DNA from: Corynebacterium glaucum
GTDB taxonomy: Bacteria > Actinomycetota > Actinomycetes > Mycobacteriales > Mycobacteriaceae
Direction: 5' to 3'
Length of the DNA: 64,000 nt
Assembly: GCF_030408855.1 (NCBI RefSeq)
Contig: NZ_CP047358.1
Coordinates: forward strand, 1,426,001-1,490,000
Positions 38,897 through 47,468 of this stretch are shown in pieces (positions within the stretch are counted from its first letter, which is position 1; each line of letters starts with the position of its first letter). A program made the position numbers and the translations under genes. Under the pieces are notes generated by a model that saw only the letters and a list, made by a program, of their open reading frames with translations, was not told the DNA's origin and searched no databases.

Positions 38897-39351
38897 AAGT
38901 CTTCGCGGTCGCGGCGGCGCATTAGCCTGATTTCGGATTCGAAGTCGTCCGCGCTCTCGAAAGACTTGTAAACCGAGGCGAAGCGGAGATACGCGACTTC
39001 GTCGAGAGCCCGCAGCGGTTCTAGCACCGCAAGACCGATTTGGTTTGCTGGCACCTGCGAACTGCCTTGCGCACGCACGGCTTCTTCGACCTGTTGCGCG
39101 AGACGTTTCAGCGCGTCATCAGACACGTCGCGTCCCTGACACGCTCGCCGCACACCGACGATGAGCTTATCTCGATCGAACGGCTCGCTCACTCCGTTGC
39201 GCTTCACGACGGTCAACACCGCTTTTTCTACGGTGGTGAAACGGCCACCACATTCGGTGCACTCTCGCCTGCGACGAATTGCAGAACCCGCATCCACGGT
39301 GCGGGAGTCGGTGACCCGGGATTGCTCATGGTGGCAGAACGGACAGAACAC
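38893..39351 (-). CDS. nrdR: Transcriptional repressor NrdR
   Basis: 152 residues from a GTG. The zinc ribbon uses Cys3, Cys6, Cys31 and Cys34 (CPFC and CTEC), followed by the ATP-cone domain ([19 protein letters not shown]). NrdR senses (d)ATP and represses ribonucleotide reductase genes. It is encoded beside the divS-like gene and lexA, as I recall in relatives, placing nucleotide supply next to the DNA damage response. The stop overlaps that of hrpA by 4 nt. Confidence 0.95.
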   Translation of the reverse strand: MFCPFCHHEQSRVTDSRTVDAGSAIRRRRECTECGGRFTTVEKAVLTVVKRNGVSEPFDRDKLIVGVRRACQGRDVSDDALKRLAQQVEEAVRAQGSSQVPANQIGLAVLEPLRALDEVAYLRFASVYKSFESADDFESEIRLMRRRDREDF

Positions 39352-39442
39352 GGTTCACACATCCCATATGTTGCGGCGGTCATGGTTCTGGCGTCAGCTT
39401 ACTGCAGCGACACCACGATCCGGGCTAGCGAGCCTGTGCAAC

Positions 39443-39808
39443 CTACACATCCGCTGCGATCCGGGCGCTCTGAGCCGGGCCCACTGAGGTCGGCTCCTCC
39501 GCGTTGAAGACGCCGCCGAAAATCGATCCCACGGCCAAAGCCGCGGTCATCATGATGCCTAGCAAGAGGTTGTCCCGACGCTCTTGCGCCAGTTCGAAAC
39601 GTTGTGCAGACGTGTCCGAGGCTACCAAATGCTCCCCTGGATTACGTCCGGGTGTTCGATACGACCTGACGAGCGGCCTTGCGCAATGCCGCCCAGCGAG
39701 TGAGCTGTCGTAGTTGGCAACATCCCAAACCTCCGCCGTGCGTCCCAGGGTGCAAACGCCGCTATCGATGGTGTTGTTGCTGTTAACGGGGCGGGTGACG
39801 ATAGTCAT
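39443..39808 (-). CDS. SOS-induced cell-division suppressor, DivS/ChiZ-like
   Basis: 121 residues with AAGGAAAGG upstream of the ATG. Residues 1-75 are hydrophilic; one transmembrane helix follows (LLLGIMMTAALAVGSIFGGV, about 79-100) and a short outside tail. There is no LysM domain, unlike mycobacterial ChiZ. The call rests mainly on position, divergent from lexA as divS is in C. glutamicum, where it holds back division during the SOS response, and on the single membrane helix. Sequence similarity is low, so the assignment is tentative. Confidence 0.65.
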   Translation of the reverse strand: MTIVTRPVNSNNTIDSGVCTLGRTAEVWDVANYDSSLAGRHCARPLVRSYRTPGRNPGEHLVASDTSAQRFELAQERRDNLLLGIMMTAALAVGSIFGGVFNAEEPTSVGPAQSARIAADV

Positions 39809-39889
39809 GGTGTAGTCCTTTCCTTGGTGTGGAGCTCACTGTATTGGTCGCCCCCAACACACTCTGCCCGAATGCGATAGTGTGTTCGA

Positions 39890-39905
39890 ACGATTGCATG
39901 TTCGA
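39890..39905. promoter_or_regulatory. Candidate LexA (SOS) box 1
   Basis: ACGATTGCATGTTCGA matches the actinobacterial consensus TCGAACACATGTTCGA at 12 of 16 positions. Lies nearer the divS-like gene. Confidence 0.5.
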
Positions 39906-39951
39906 TATATAGCACCCGCCGTTGACGCTGTCCACTCCCTCTTGAAGAATA

Positions 39952-39967
39952 TCGAACATATTTGCTC
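39952..39967. promoter_or_regulatory. Candidate LexA (SOS) box 2
   Basis: TCGAACATATTTGCTC keeps a perfect left half-site (11 of 16 overall) and overlaps the likely -35 of lexA (-10 TACTTT near 39974), fitting autorepression. Confidence 0.45.
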
Positions 39968-40014
39968 ACTGTGCTACTTTTGACCCGAAGCACATCGCCA
40001 GCAAGGAAGGTGCC

Positions 40015-40707
40015 ATGGCACGCAAGAAGACCGACCCGAACAACCTGGACATGAGCGCACTCTCGGACCGCCAGCGCCGCATTCTGCAGGTAATCCAGGA
40101 CGCTGTGGTGCTTCGCGGTTACCCGCCGAGCATCCGTGAGATCGGAGATGCCGCAGGCCTACAGTCGACATCTTCAGTGGCCTACCAACTCAAGGAGCTG
40201 GAGAAGAAGGGGTTTCTCCGCCGCGATCCGAACAAGCCGCGCGCCGTCGACCTTCGCCACCTCCCCGAGACCGCACCTAAGTCGGGAACCCGCAAAGCCT
40301 CAAAGCCGCAGGATGCCCCTGATGAGGCATCGACTCCACGATTCATTCCGGTGGTGGGCCAGATTGCCGCCGGTGCCCCAATTCTCGCCGAAGAGAATGT
40401 GGAGACGTACTACCCGATGCCCGAAGAGCTGCTTGGCGACGGCGATTTGTTCATGCTGAAGGTCGTGGGCGACTCCATGGTTGATGCGGCGATTCTGGAC
40501 GGCGACTGGCTTGTGGTTCGCTCCCAGCCGGTTGCAGAGGAGGGTCAGATCGTCGCGGCACTTATCGACGGCGAGGCGACGGCCAAGGTGTTCCACAAAG
40601 ACTCGACCGGCGTTTGGCTACTGCCGCGCAACGATGCATTCTCGCCGATTAAGGGCGATGACGCAGAGATCATGGGGCTCGTCATCTCCGTCTTCAGGTC
40701 GCTGTAG
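40015..40707 (+). CDS. lexA: SOS repressor LexA
   Basis: 230 residues. Winged helix in residues 15-75 ([40 protein letters not shown]). Self-cleavage site Ala119-Gly120 in GQIAAGAP, catalytic Ser154 in GDSM and Lys191 in EATAKVF. RecA-stimulated autocleavage derepresses SOS genes. AAGGAAGG ribosome-binding site before the ATG. Divergent from the divS-like gene, with two candidate LexA boxes in the 206-bp spacer. Confidence 0.97.
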   Translation: MARKKTDPNNLDMSALSDRQRRILQVIQDAVVLRGYPPSIREIGDAAGLQSTSSVAYQLKELEKKGFLRRDPNKPRAVDLRHLPETAPKSGTRKASKPQDAPDEASTPRFIPVVGQIAAGAPILAEENVETYYPMPEELLGDGDLFMLKVVGDSMVDAAILDGDWLVVRSQPVAEEGQIVAALIDGEATAKVFHKDSTGVWLLPRNDAFSPIKGDDAEIMGLVISVFRSL

Positions 40708-40727
40708 CCGCCCGCTCACAGCCGCTG

Positions 40728-40748
40728 AATTCCCTCTTTCGGGGGAAA
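40728..40748 (+). terminator. Weak hairpin after lexA
   Basis: TTCCC/GGGAA stem around CTCTTTC (about 40730-40747), no T-run; it may limit read-through from lexA into sugR. Confidence 0.35.
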
Positions 40749-40852
40749 CGGATATAAACCCATGCGAACGGGCACCCCGTGTCTGGGATGATGTGAGGAA
40801 TGGCCACTTCCGGTCAGAACAACTCCCACACCCACATCTGGAGGTGCCCGTT

Positions 40853-41644
40853 TTGTATGCCGAGGAACGGCGTCGTCAGATTGCCTCCCAGACTGCAGTC
40901 GAAGGCCGCGTCAACGTCACGGAGCTCGCATCGAAGTTTGACGTCACTGCCGAGACAATCCGCCGCGACCTCGCGGCGCTGGACAACGATGGCGTAGTGC
41001 AGCGGGTGCACGGCGGCGCGGTAGCGAACCAGGCGTTTTTGACTACCGAGTTCCCGCTCGATGCCCGCTACCGCTCCTCAACCGACGCCAAGCAGGCGAT
41101 CGCACGCGCAGCACTGCAGTTTCTCCCGGATCAGCCGGGTGGTGGAATTTTCCTCGATTCCGGCACCTCAATCAACGCTCTTGCCAATCTCGCAGCTACG
41201 CAGCCAAATGCCAAAACCTGGTCGATCGTGACCAACTCACTGCCTACGGCCCTCGATCTTTCCACCGCCGGCCTAGATAGCGTGCAGCTGCTCGGCGGTA
41301 CTGTACGAGCGATCACACAAGCCGTAGTTGGAGATACCGCACTTCGAACACTCGCCCTCATGCGGGCGGATGTCGCCTTTATCGGCACCAACGCGCTGAC
41401 GGTCGATCATGGTCTCTCTACTGCGGACGCCCAAGAAGCCGCAGTCAAGTCTTCGATGGTCACCAACGCAAGGAGGGTCGTGGTGTTATGCGATTCGACA
41501 AAGCTCGGCAATGACTACCTCGTGAGCTTCGCACCACTGGATGCCATCGATGTAGTAGTCACCGATGCCTCTGCCCCGACCTCCTTCGTAGCAGAACTTG
41601 GCGAGCGAGGAATCGAAGTAGTTCTAGCTAAAGAAGTGGACTAA
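40853..41644 (+). CDS. sugR: DeoR-family PTS/sugar regulator SugR
   Basis: 263 residues from a TTG at 40853; GGAGG 8 nt upstream and the family N terminus YAEERRRQI decide this over the GTG at 40844. DeoR helix-turn-helix VNVTELASKFDVTAETIRRDL, then a sugar-phosphate-binding domain (GIFLDSGTSINALA; QLLGGTVRAITQAVVGDTALRTLALMRADV). It follows C. glutamicum SugR closely from memory. SugR represses ptsG, ptsI, ptsH, fruK and others and is relieved by fructose-1-phosphate or related sugar phosphates. It lies upstream of fruK-fruA, and 158 bp separate it from fruK. Confidence 0.93.
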   Translation: MYAEERRRQIASQTAVEGRVNVTELASKFDVTAETIRRDLAALDNDGVVQRVHGGAVANQAFLTTEFPLDARYRSSTDAKQAIARAALQFLPDQPGGGIFLDSGTSINALANLAATQPNAKTWSIVTNSLPTALDLSTAGLDSVQLLGGTVRAITQAVVGDTALRTLALMRADVAFIGTNALTVDHGLSTADAQEAAVKSSMVTNARRVVVLCDSTKLGNDYLVSFAPLDAIDVVVTDASAPTSFVAELGERGIEVVLAKEVD

Positions 41645-41681
41645 ACCACACATACCCAAACAGCGGTATGTGAGACCTTGT

Positions 41682-41703
41682 TTGAACCATGCTTGAACCT
41701 TGC
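41682..41703. repeat. Direct repeat upstream of fruK
   Basis: TTGAACCATGC at 41682-41692 is followed directly by TTGAACCTTGC at 41693-41703. It lies just upstream of and touching the fruK -35, so it could be an operator. Confidence 0.7.
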
Positions 41704-41728
41704 CAAAACGGGCACACTCGGACATACT
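41700..41728 (+). promoter_or_regulatory. Sigma-A promoter of fruK-fruA
   Basis: TTGCCA (41700-41705), 17-nt spacer, CATACT (41723-41728). Predicted start near 41735, leader about 68 nt. Confidence 0.5.
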
Positions 41729-41802
41729 GGGTGGTGAAGGCAACACCGGCGCGAAGTTTGTGATGCAGGGGTTGCCAAGGGCTAATGAAGTACGGAGCGC
41801 AG

Positions 41803-42759
41803 ATGATTCTCACGCTGACCCCCAATCCGAGTATCGATGCCACCCTGGACATCGGCCAGTTAGAACGCGGGGCGGTGGTTCGAGCCACCAGTGCACGCAG
41901 AGAAGCCGGGGGCAAAGGCATCAATGTCGCCCACTGTGTGCACAAAGCCGGCCACCCGACCCTTGCGATCGCCCCGTGTGGCGCTGACGATCCTTTTGAG
42001 CTCGCGGTGCGTGGCATCGGAGTTGCCTTTACCCCGGTCCGTATCGACGGGCAGGTTCGCACCAACACCGCACTCACTGAACCGGACGGCACCACGACCA
42101 AAGTCAACGAGCGCGGGCCGGAGTTGGCAGCAGCCGATCTAGACGCAATCGTCGCCACGCTCGAAGCAAACGCTCGAGATGCTCAAGCGATTGTGCTCGC
42201 CGGATCCCTTCCACCAGGCGCTCCGGACGACTTCTACGTCCAGCTGGTTCGGGCTGCCCGCGCAGCCACGGGTGCCGCCATTGCGGTCGACACTTCCGAC
42301 GCACCGCTAGTTGCCCTAGGCGCACACCTCGGTGAGGGTGCTCCGGACGTGATGAAACCGAATGCTTTTGAGCTTGCACAGCTCACCAACACCGACGGTG
42401 AGACCCTCGAAAACTCCGCGCTTTCCGGTGACTTCAGCGGCGTTGTTGGGGCGGCGCGCGAATTGATCGCGCGTGGAGCGCAGGAACTCTTGGTCACGCT
42501 CGGTGGCGCGGGAGCATGCTTGGTCACTGCCGACGGAGCGTGGGGGGCGACTCCCCCGCCTATCGAGGTCCGCTCCACTGTGGGTGCCGGAGACAGCTCG
42601 CTTTCCGGATACGTGATGGCCCGCGTTGAAGGTCTCGATCCGGCGGAGCGTCTACGCCGTGCGGTCGCCTACGGGTCTGCTGCCGCAGCCTTGCCCGGAA
42701 CAGGTCTTCCGGCGCCGGACGCACTCGACCTCGACCACACAGAAGTTTTTCCCATTTGA
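41803..42759 (+). CDS. fruK: 1-phosphofructokinase
   Basis: 318 residues of the PfkB sugar-kinase family. N-terminal LTPNPSIDATLDIG and GGKGINVAHCV (substrate glycine motif), NTALTEPDGTTTK, AGSLPPGAPDD, and the C-terminal catalytic motif STVGAGDSSLSGYVM with the Asp base. It phosphorylates fructose-1-phosphate, the product of FruA, to fructose-1,6-bisphosphate. ATGs at 41785 and 41803 are in frame; 41803 matches the family N terminus and has GGAG upstream. fruA follows 31 nt downstream. Confidence 0.93.
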   Translation: MILTLTPNPSIDATLDIGQLERGAVVRATSARREAGGKGINVAHCVHKAGHPTLAIAPCGADDPFELAVRGIGVAFTPVRIDGQVRTNTALTEPDGTTTKVNERGPELAAADLDAIVATLEANARDAQAIVLAGSLPPGAPDDFYVQLVRAARAATGAAIAVDTSDAPLVALGAHLGEGAPDVMKPNAFELAQLTNTDGETLENSALSGDFSGVVGAARELIARGAQELLVTLGGAGACLVTADGAWGATPPPIEVRSTVGAGDSSLSGYVMARVEGLDPAERLRRAVAYGSAAAALPGTGLPAPDALDLDHTEVFPI

Positions 42760-42790
42760 TCTACTACCCCCTTATCTGAAGTAGGACACG

Positions 42791-44911
42791 ATGCAGCCAC
42801 AATTAATTACCCCGGAGCTCGTCGCACTCGACGTTGATTTCGGGAAGACACCACGCGAGGTCATCGAACACCTTGCAGCGCTAATCGTCGATACGGGCCG
42901 CGCATCCGAGGCCAGCACACTGGTCGAGGCAGCGTCCGCCCGCGAGGAAAAGGCAGGCACGGGAGTCAACGGCCGCGTTGCCATCCCCCACTGCCGCACC
43001 TCGGCAGTGGAAGCCCCGACTCTTGCGTTTGCTCGCCTGTCGTCGTCCGTTGACTTCTCCGGACCCGACGGCGACGCGGAACTGGTGTTCCTTATCGCCG
43101 CGCCAGAGGGAGGCGGCAAGGAGCACCTGAAGATCCTTTCCAAGCTCGCGCGAGCCCTTGTAAAGGGCGACTTCGTAGAGACGCTGCGCAATGCGCAGTC
43201 CGACCAGGAGATCGTGGACGCGGTTCTCGCGGTGGTCAACGCTGAGCCCAAGAAGAAGGCTGCGAAAGCTGCCGGCGCGGCGGGAGCTGGCTCGACAGCT
43301 GTTGCGGCTGGAGAAGGATCGGCGGCAACCCAGGCGTCGATAAGCGAAAGCCCCAAGCTCCGAATTGCTGCGGTGACTTCATGCGCAACCGGCATCGCAC
43401 ACACCTATATGGCTGCTGATGCGCTGACCCAAGCCGCGGAGAAACGCGGCGATGTTGAGCTCATCGTTGAACCGCAGGGATCCTCGGGCGGGGATCGCCT
43501 GGAGCAGAGCTTCATTGACTCTGCAGACGCCGTGATCTTCGCGCACGATGTGGCGGTTCGCGACAAGGGGCGCTTCGCCGGAAAGCCGGTGGTGGATAGC
43601 CCGGTGAAGCGCGGCGTGAACGAACCGGATGCGATGATCGATGAGGCGATTGCGGCGGCCAAGAATCCAAATGCGCCGCGAGTCGCAGCCGCAAGCACTA
43701 CCGGCGGGGAGGAATCCACCTCTGCTTCCGGCGAAAGCTGGCCGAAGCGGCTGCAGCAAGCCATCATGACCGGTGTTTCGTACATGGTCCCGTTTGTTGC
43801 CGCAGGTGGTTTGCTGCTGGCGCTTGGGTTCCTTATCGGCGGGTACGACATGGCCAACGGTTGGGAGGCGCTGGTCACCCAGTTCTCGCCGACCCAGCTG
43901 CCGGGTCATGAGGTAATGATCGACGGCGAAACGATGACGTTCCGGCGCTCAGGTTGGGCCCTGTATCTCGGTGCAGTGCTGTTTGCCACGGGGCAGATGG
44001 GTATGGGCTTTGTCGTGGCGGCGCTATCCGGTTACATCGGCTACGGGCTTGCAGGACGTCCCGGTATTGCCCCGGGCTTCATCGGCGGCGCGATCTCCGT
44101 CATGGTTGGCGCGGGCTTCCTCGGCGGCTTGGTCACCGGTATCCTCGCGGGCCTTATCGCTTACTGGATCCAGACCTGGCAGGTGCCGCGCTGGCTCGGT
44201 TCGCTGATGCCGGTGGTGATCATTCCGCTGCTGACCTCGTTGGCCGTTGGTTTGGTCATGTTCCTCCTGCTCGGTCGTCCGCTCGCTGCGCTGATGGAAG
44301 GCCTGCAGGGCTGGCTGGAATCTATGTCCGGGTCCTCCGCGGTGCTGCTCGGTGTGATCATTGGCCTGATGATGTGCTTCGACCTCGGCGGGCCGGTGAA
44401 CAAGGCGGCATACCTGTTCGGTACCGCGGGTCTGTCGGCGGGCACGGAGGCGAGCTTCCAGATCATGGCAGCTGTCATGATCGCGGGCATGGTTCCGCCA
44501 ATTGCACTGTCGATTGCAACCTTCCTGCGCAAGAACCTCTTCACGCCTGCCGAGCAGGAGAACGGTAAGTCGGCTTGGCTGCTCGGCCTGAGCTTCGTGT
44601 CCGAGGGCGCCATCCCGTTCGCTGCGGCTGACCCGTTCCGCGTCATCCCCGCCATGATGCTGGGTGGTGCAACTGCCGGCGCTGTCTCCATGGCGCTCGG
44701 GGTGGGTTGCCAGGCACCGCACGGCGGCGTCTTCGTGATCTTCGCCTACGAACCGTGGTGGGGCATGTTTGTCGCCCTTGCAGCTGGTGTCGTGGTTGCT
44801 GCGGCAGCGGTGATCGCGATCAAGCGGTTCTGGCCTAACAAAGAAATTGAAAAGGCGGCAGCGGAATCCGTCGAAAACCAGGCGGCACCTGAACCGGCTG
44901 TGGCAGCCTAG
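42791..44911 (+). CDS. fruA: Fructose-specific PTS enzyme IIABC
   Basis: 706 residues in order A-B-C. EIIA: His67 in GRVAIPHCRT. An Ala/Lys-rich linker (about 153-185). EIIB: Cys198 in AAVTSCATGIAHTYMAA. EIIC: about eight to ten membrane helices from residue 330 onward, with GGPVNKAAYLFGTAG and SEGAIPFAAADP. It imports fructose as fructose-1-phosphate. Phosphate must come from HPr encoded next door and from an enzyme I that is not in this window. Also called ptsF in C. glutamicum. Confidence 0.95.
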   Translation: MQPQLITPELVALDVDFGKTPREVIEHLAALIVDTGRASEASTLVEAASAREEKAGTGVNGRVAIPHCRTSAVEAPTLAFARLSSSVDFSGPDGDAELVFLIAAPEGGGKEHLKILSKLARALVKGDFVETLRNAQSDQEIVDAVLAVVNAEPKKKAAKAAGAAGAGSTAVAAGEGSAATQASISESPKLRIAAVTSCATGIAHTYMAADALTQAAEKRGDVELIVEPQGSSGGDRLEQSFIDSADAVIFAHDVAVRDKGRFAGKPVVDSPVKRGVNEPDAMIDEAIAAAKNPNAPRVAAASTTGGEESTSASGESWPKRLQQAIMTGVSYMVPFVAAGGLLLALGFLIGGYDMANGWEALVTQFSPTQLPGHEVMIDGETMTFRRSGWALYLGAVLFATGQMGMGFVVAALSGYIGYGLAGRPGIAPGFIGGAISVMVGAGFLGGLVTGILAGLIAYWIQTWQVPRWLGSLMPVVIIPLLTSLAVGLVMFLLLGRPLAALMEGLQGWLESMSGSSAVLLGVIIGLMMCFDLGGPVNKAAYLFGTAGLSAGTEASFQIMAAVMIAGMVPPIALSIATFLRKNLFTPAEQENGKSAWLLGLSFVSEGAIPFAAADPFRVIPAMMLGGATAGAVSMALGVGCQAPHGGVFVIFAYEPWWGMFVALAAGVVVAAAAVIAIKRFWPNKEIEKAAAESVENQAAPEPAVAA

Positions 44912-44967
44912 CCCCGAACACACCTACACTGGCAAGCACAAACACATTCGAGGAAAGGACATACCTT

Positions 44968-45237
44968 ATGGCTTCCAAGACCGTGAAGGTCGGCTCCACC
45001 GTGGGCCTGCACGCACGCCCGGCGACCATCATTGCTGACGCTGCGGATGAGTTCGATGACGAAATCATCCTGACCCTCGTTGGCGGCGATGACGATGATG
45101 AGACTGACGCTGCTTCCTCACTGATGATCATGGCGATGGGTGCCGAGTTCGGCGACGAGGTCACCGTCACCTCCGACAACGCCGAGGCAGTTGAGAAGAT
45201 CGCAGGACTCATCGAGTCGAACCTCGACGAGGAGTAG
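44968..45237 (+). CDS. ptsH: Phosphocarrier protein HPr
   Basis: 89 residues. Catalytic His15 in VGLHARPA. The position of the regulatory Ser46 is kept within DAASSLMIMAMG. The C terminus is acidic. HPr carries phosphate from enzyme I to FruA and other EIIs. The AGGAAAGGA site and a gap of 56 nt from fruA suggest either co-transcription or a separate promoter for strong expression. A terminator region follows. Confidence 0.95.
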   Translation: MASKTVKVGSTVGLHARPATIIADAADEFDDEIILTLVGGDDDDETDAASSLMIMAMGAEFGDEVTVTSDNAEAVEKIAGLIESNLDEE

Positions 45238-45251
45238 ACACGGAGTAGACA

Positions 45252-45270
45252 CAGAAGGGGTGTCCTTCTG
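45252..45270 (+). terminator. First hairpin after ptsH
   Basis: 7-bp perfect stem CAGAAGG/CCTTCTG with loop GGTGT (45252-45270); no T-run directly after it. Confidence 0.5.
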
Positions 45271-45284
45271 CGTTGAACGCGTTT

Positions 45285-45326
45285 AAAACGCCCACTCTCG
45301 GACGTTTGGCCGGGCGGGCGCTTTTT
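45285..45326. terminator. Bidirectional terminator between ptsH and uraA
   Basis: AAAACGCCC (45285-45293) pairs with GGGCG-CTTTTT (45316-45326). T-runs appear on both strands, serving both convergent genes. Confidence 0.65.
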
Positions 45327-45341
45327 GTTATTCGGGTCTGC

Positions 45342-46661
45342 TTATCCCAGAGTGTGGTGGGAGTTGTACTGCCCCTCTCCGATGGTGTCGAATGCCCAAC
45401 GCATAATCGGGTAAATGACGATGATGCCCACCGACCCCAGGGCGATGCCTTCCAGCGTGACCGGCCCGACGTTCAGCGTGAGGTTGCCAATTCCGACAAT
45501 CAGCGCCACTGCCGCGGCAGTCAGGTTTGCGGGGTCGGTGAAATCAACTTTGTTGTCCTGCCAGATACGCACACCGAGCATGCCGATGAGGCCATAAAGC
45601 ACAAGGCACGCGCCGCCCAACACGCCTGCGGGGATGGTGAAGATGACCGCGCCAAATTTGGGGATGAACGCCAGGATCATGGCAAAGATTGCTGCGACCC
45701 AGTAAGCGGCAGTCGAGTACACCTTGGTCGCCGCCATCACGCCGATGTTTTCAGCGTAGGTTGTCGTACCGGAGCCACCGAAGGCGCCAGCCAGGGTGGT
45801 CGCGATACCGTCGCCGATCAGCGCGCGGCCTTGCATGTGGTCGAGATTGCGGTGTGTCATTTCGGACACAGCTTTGACGTGGCCCACATTCTCGGCGATG
45901 AGCACAACGAGCACAGGCAGGGTCACCAAGATCGCGGAGAGGTGGAATTCCGGGGTGTGGAACTGCGGCAAACCGATCCACGGAGCATTGCCGATAGTGT
46001 CCAGCGTATCCTCAGCAAGCCCGCCGGAGATGGCCGCGTAAATCCACCCCACAAACACACCGAGGAGAATGCTCAGACGAGAAATCATGCCGCGGGTGGC
46101 GACCGTAATGACCACGATGGTCACCAACGTCACGCCAGCGACATCGACCTGGGACTCCACATTGGCGACCGCCGTCGGCGCCAAGTTGAACCCGATCAGC
46201 GCCACAATCGCGCCCGTGACCACTGGAGGCATGACCGCATCAATCACGCGCTTGCCCGCGACATGCACAAGCACACCGACTGCGATGAGCGCGAGGCCGG
46301 TCACCAATACCCCACCAAGCTGGGCGCCCACCCCATACTGCTGGGAGGCGGTCAGTGGCGCGATAAATGCGAACGAGGAGCCGAGGTAGCTCGGCAGCTT
46401 GTTTCGAGTGATCAGCAAAAAGATGATGGTGCCCAGGCCCGAGAACAGCAGCGTAGTGTTCACCGGAAAGCCGGTCAGGGTGGGCACCAGCAAGGTTGCG
46501 CCGAACATGGCCACCACGTGCTGCATGCCAATACTAATCGTGCGCGGCCAGCTCAGCCGCTCATCCGGTGCCACCACCGCTCCGGGCTGCACGCGACGCC
46601 CGTCGCCATGCAAATGCCAACCAAAGGTCTCGTTCGTTTTCTGGCTCACCGATTCACTCAC
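45342..46661 (-). CDS. uraA: Uracil permease, NCS2 family
   Basis: 439 residues from GTG 46661. About 12-14 hydrophobic segments. NCS2 features: [20 protein letters not shown] in the first helix, [25 protein letters not shown] (the conserved substrate-binding Glu/Asn region) and [20 protein letters not shown]. It is a proton symporter for uracil. A GATAAT hexamer 8 nt before the GTG suggests a leaderless mRNA. Divergent from nagB. Confidence 0.92.
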   Translation of the reverse strand: MSESVSQKTNETFGWHLHGDGRRVQPGAVVAPDERLSWPRTISIGMQHVVAMFGATLLVPTLTGFPVNTTLLFSGLGTIIFLLITRNKLPSYLGSSFAFIAPLTASQQYGVGAQLGGVLVTGLALIAVGVLVHVAGKRVIDAVMPPVVTGAIVALIGFNLAPTAVANVESQVDVAGVTLVTIVVITVATRGMISRLSILLGVFVGWIYAAISGGLAEDTLDTIGNAPWIGLPQFHTPEFHLSAILVTLPVLVVLIAENVGHVKAVSEMTHRNLDHMQGRALIGDGIATTLAGAFGGSGTTTYAENIGVMAATKVYSTAAYWVAAIFAMILAFIPKFGAVIFTIPAGVLGGACLVLYGLIGMLGVRIWQDNKVDFTDPANLTAAAVALIVGIGNLTLNVGPVTLEGIALGSVGIIVIYPIMRWAFDTIGEGQYNSHHTLG

Positions 46662-46669
46662 GAGGTTCC

Positions 46670-46675
46670 ATTATC
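46670..46675 (-). promoter_or_regulatory. -10 hexamer of a leaderless uraA promoter
   Basis: Reverse-strand GATAAT (5 of 6 to consensus), 8 nt before the GTG at 46661. Confidence 0.5.
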
Positions 46676-46710
46676 GCTCGTAACAATTGCGAGCTCCTAA
46701 TCGACGGGCG

Positions 46711-46716
46711 TAGTTT
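46711..46716 (+). promoter_or_regulatory. -10 hexamer of a leaderless nagB promoter
   Basis: TAGTTT, 7 nt before the ATG at 46724. Confidence 0.5.
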
Positions 46717-46723
46717 TGTCTCT

Positions 46724-47464
46724 ATGGAAATTCTTATTCGCCGCACTCCTGAAGAAGTCGGTGTTGCAGCTGCAGACATCCTCCAACCATTCATTGTAAA
46801 CAACGGCGTGCTCGGGCTTGCCACGGGATCTACCCCAACCCCGACCTACCAGGAACTCATCCGCCGCCATAACGAAGACGGCCTGAGCTTTGCTGGGTGC
46901 AGCGCCTACCTCCTCGACGAGTACAACGGGCTGGCCAAGGAGCACGAGCAGTCGTACTACTCCACCATCCGCCGCGAGCTCACCCACCACATCGACATCG
47001 ACGACGCCAAGGTGCACTCCCTCGACGGCACGGCGGATAACGCGGACCAAGCTGCTGCTGACTACGACCAGGCGATCAAGGACGCCGGCGGGGTGGACGT
47101 CCAGATTCTCGGGATTGGCAGCAACGGCCACATTGCCTTCAACGAGCCAGGTAGCCCGCATGATTCACGCACTCGCGTCATCGACCTGCACCCGCGGACC
47201 ATTTCGGATAACGCGCGCTTCTTCGACAACGAGTCCGAGGTCCCCCGCCAGGCACTTAGCCAGGGCATCGGCACCGTCCTGGAAGCCCGCAACCTCGTCC
47301 TCATCGCCACCGGCGAGAACAAAGCCGACGCAGTGAAGGCCATGGTCGAGGGTGAAGTCAGCACAGACAACCCCGCCAGTGCACTGAAGTCCCACCCGAA
47401 CGTCACCGTCATCCTCGACGAGGCCGCAGCCTCCAAGCTCGAGGGCGATTACTCCGCAAGTTAA
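46724..47464 (+). CDS. nagB: Glucosamine-6-phosphate deaminase
   Basis: 246 residues. Motifs [27 protein letters not shown] (catalytic Asp), [17 protein letters not shown] (His of the acid-base pair) and [11 protein letters not shown]. It isomerises and deaminates glucosamine-6-phosphate to fructose-6-phosphate and ammonia. No nagA or nagE is adjacent here, unlike many operons, so it stands alone. Divergent from uraA with only 62 bp between starts. Confidence 0.93.
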   Translation: MEILIRRTPEEVGVAAADILQPFIVNNGVLGLATGSTPTPTYQELIRRHNEDGLSFAGCSAYLLDEYNGLAKEHEQSYYSTIRRELTHHIDIDDAKVHSLDGTADNADQAAADYDQAIKDAGGVDVQILGIGSNGHIAFNEPGSPHDSRTRVIDLHPRTISDNARFFDNESEVPRQALSQGIGTVLEARNLVLIATGENKADAVKAMVEGEVSTDNPASALKSHPNVTVILDEAAASKLEGDYSAS

Positions 47465-47468
47465 AAAG

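Noticed and set aside
45273..46700. 475-residue open frame on the plus strand
   Set aside because: Antisense to uraA, with His/Arg/Asp-rich low-complexity translation typical of a shadow frame in high-GC DNA.
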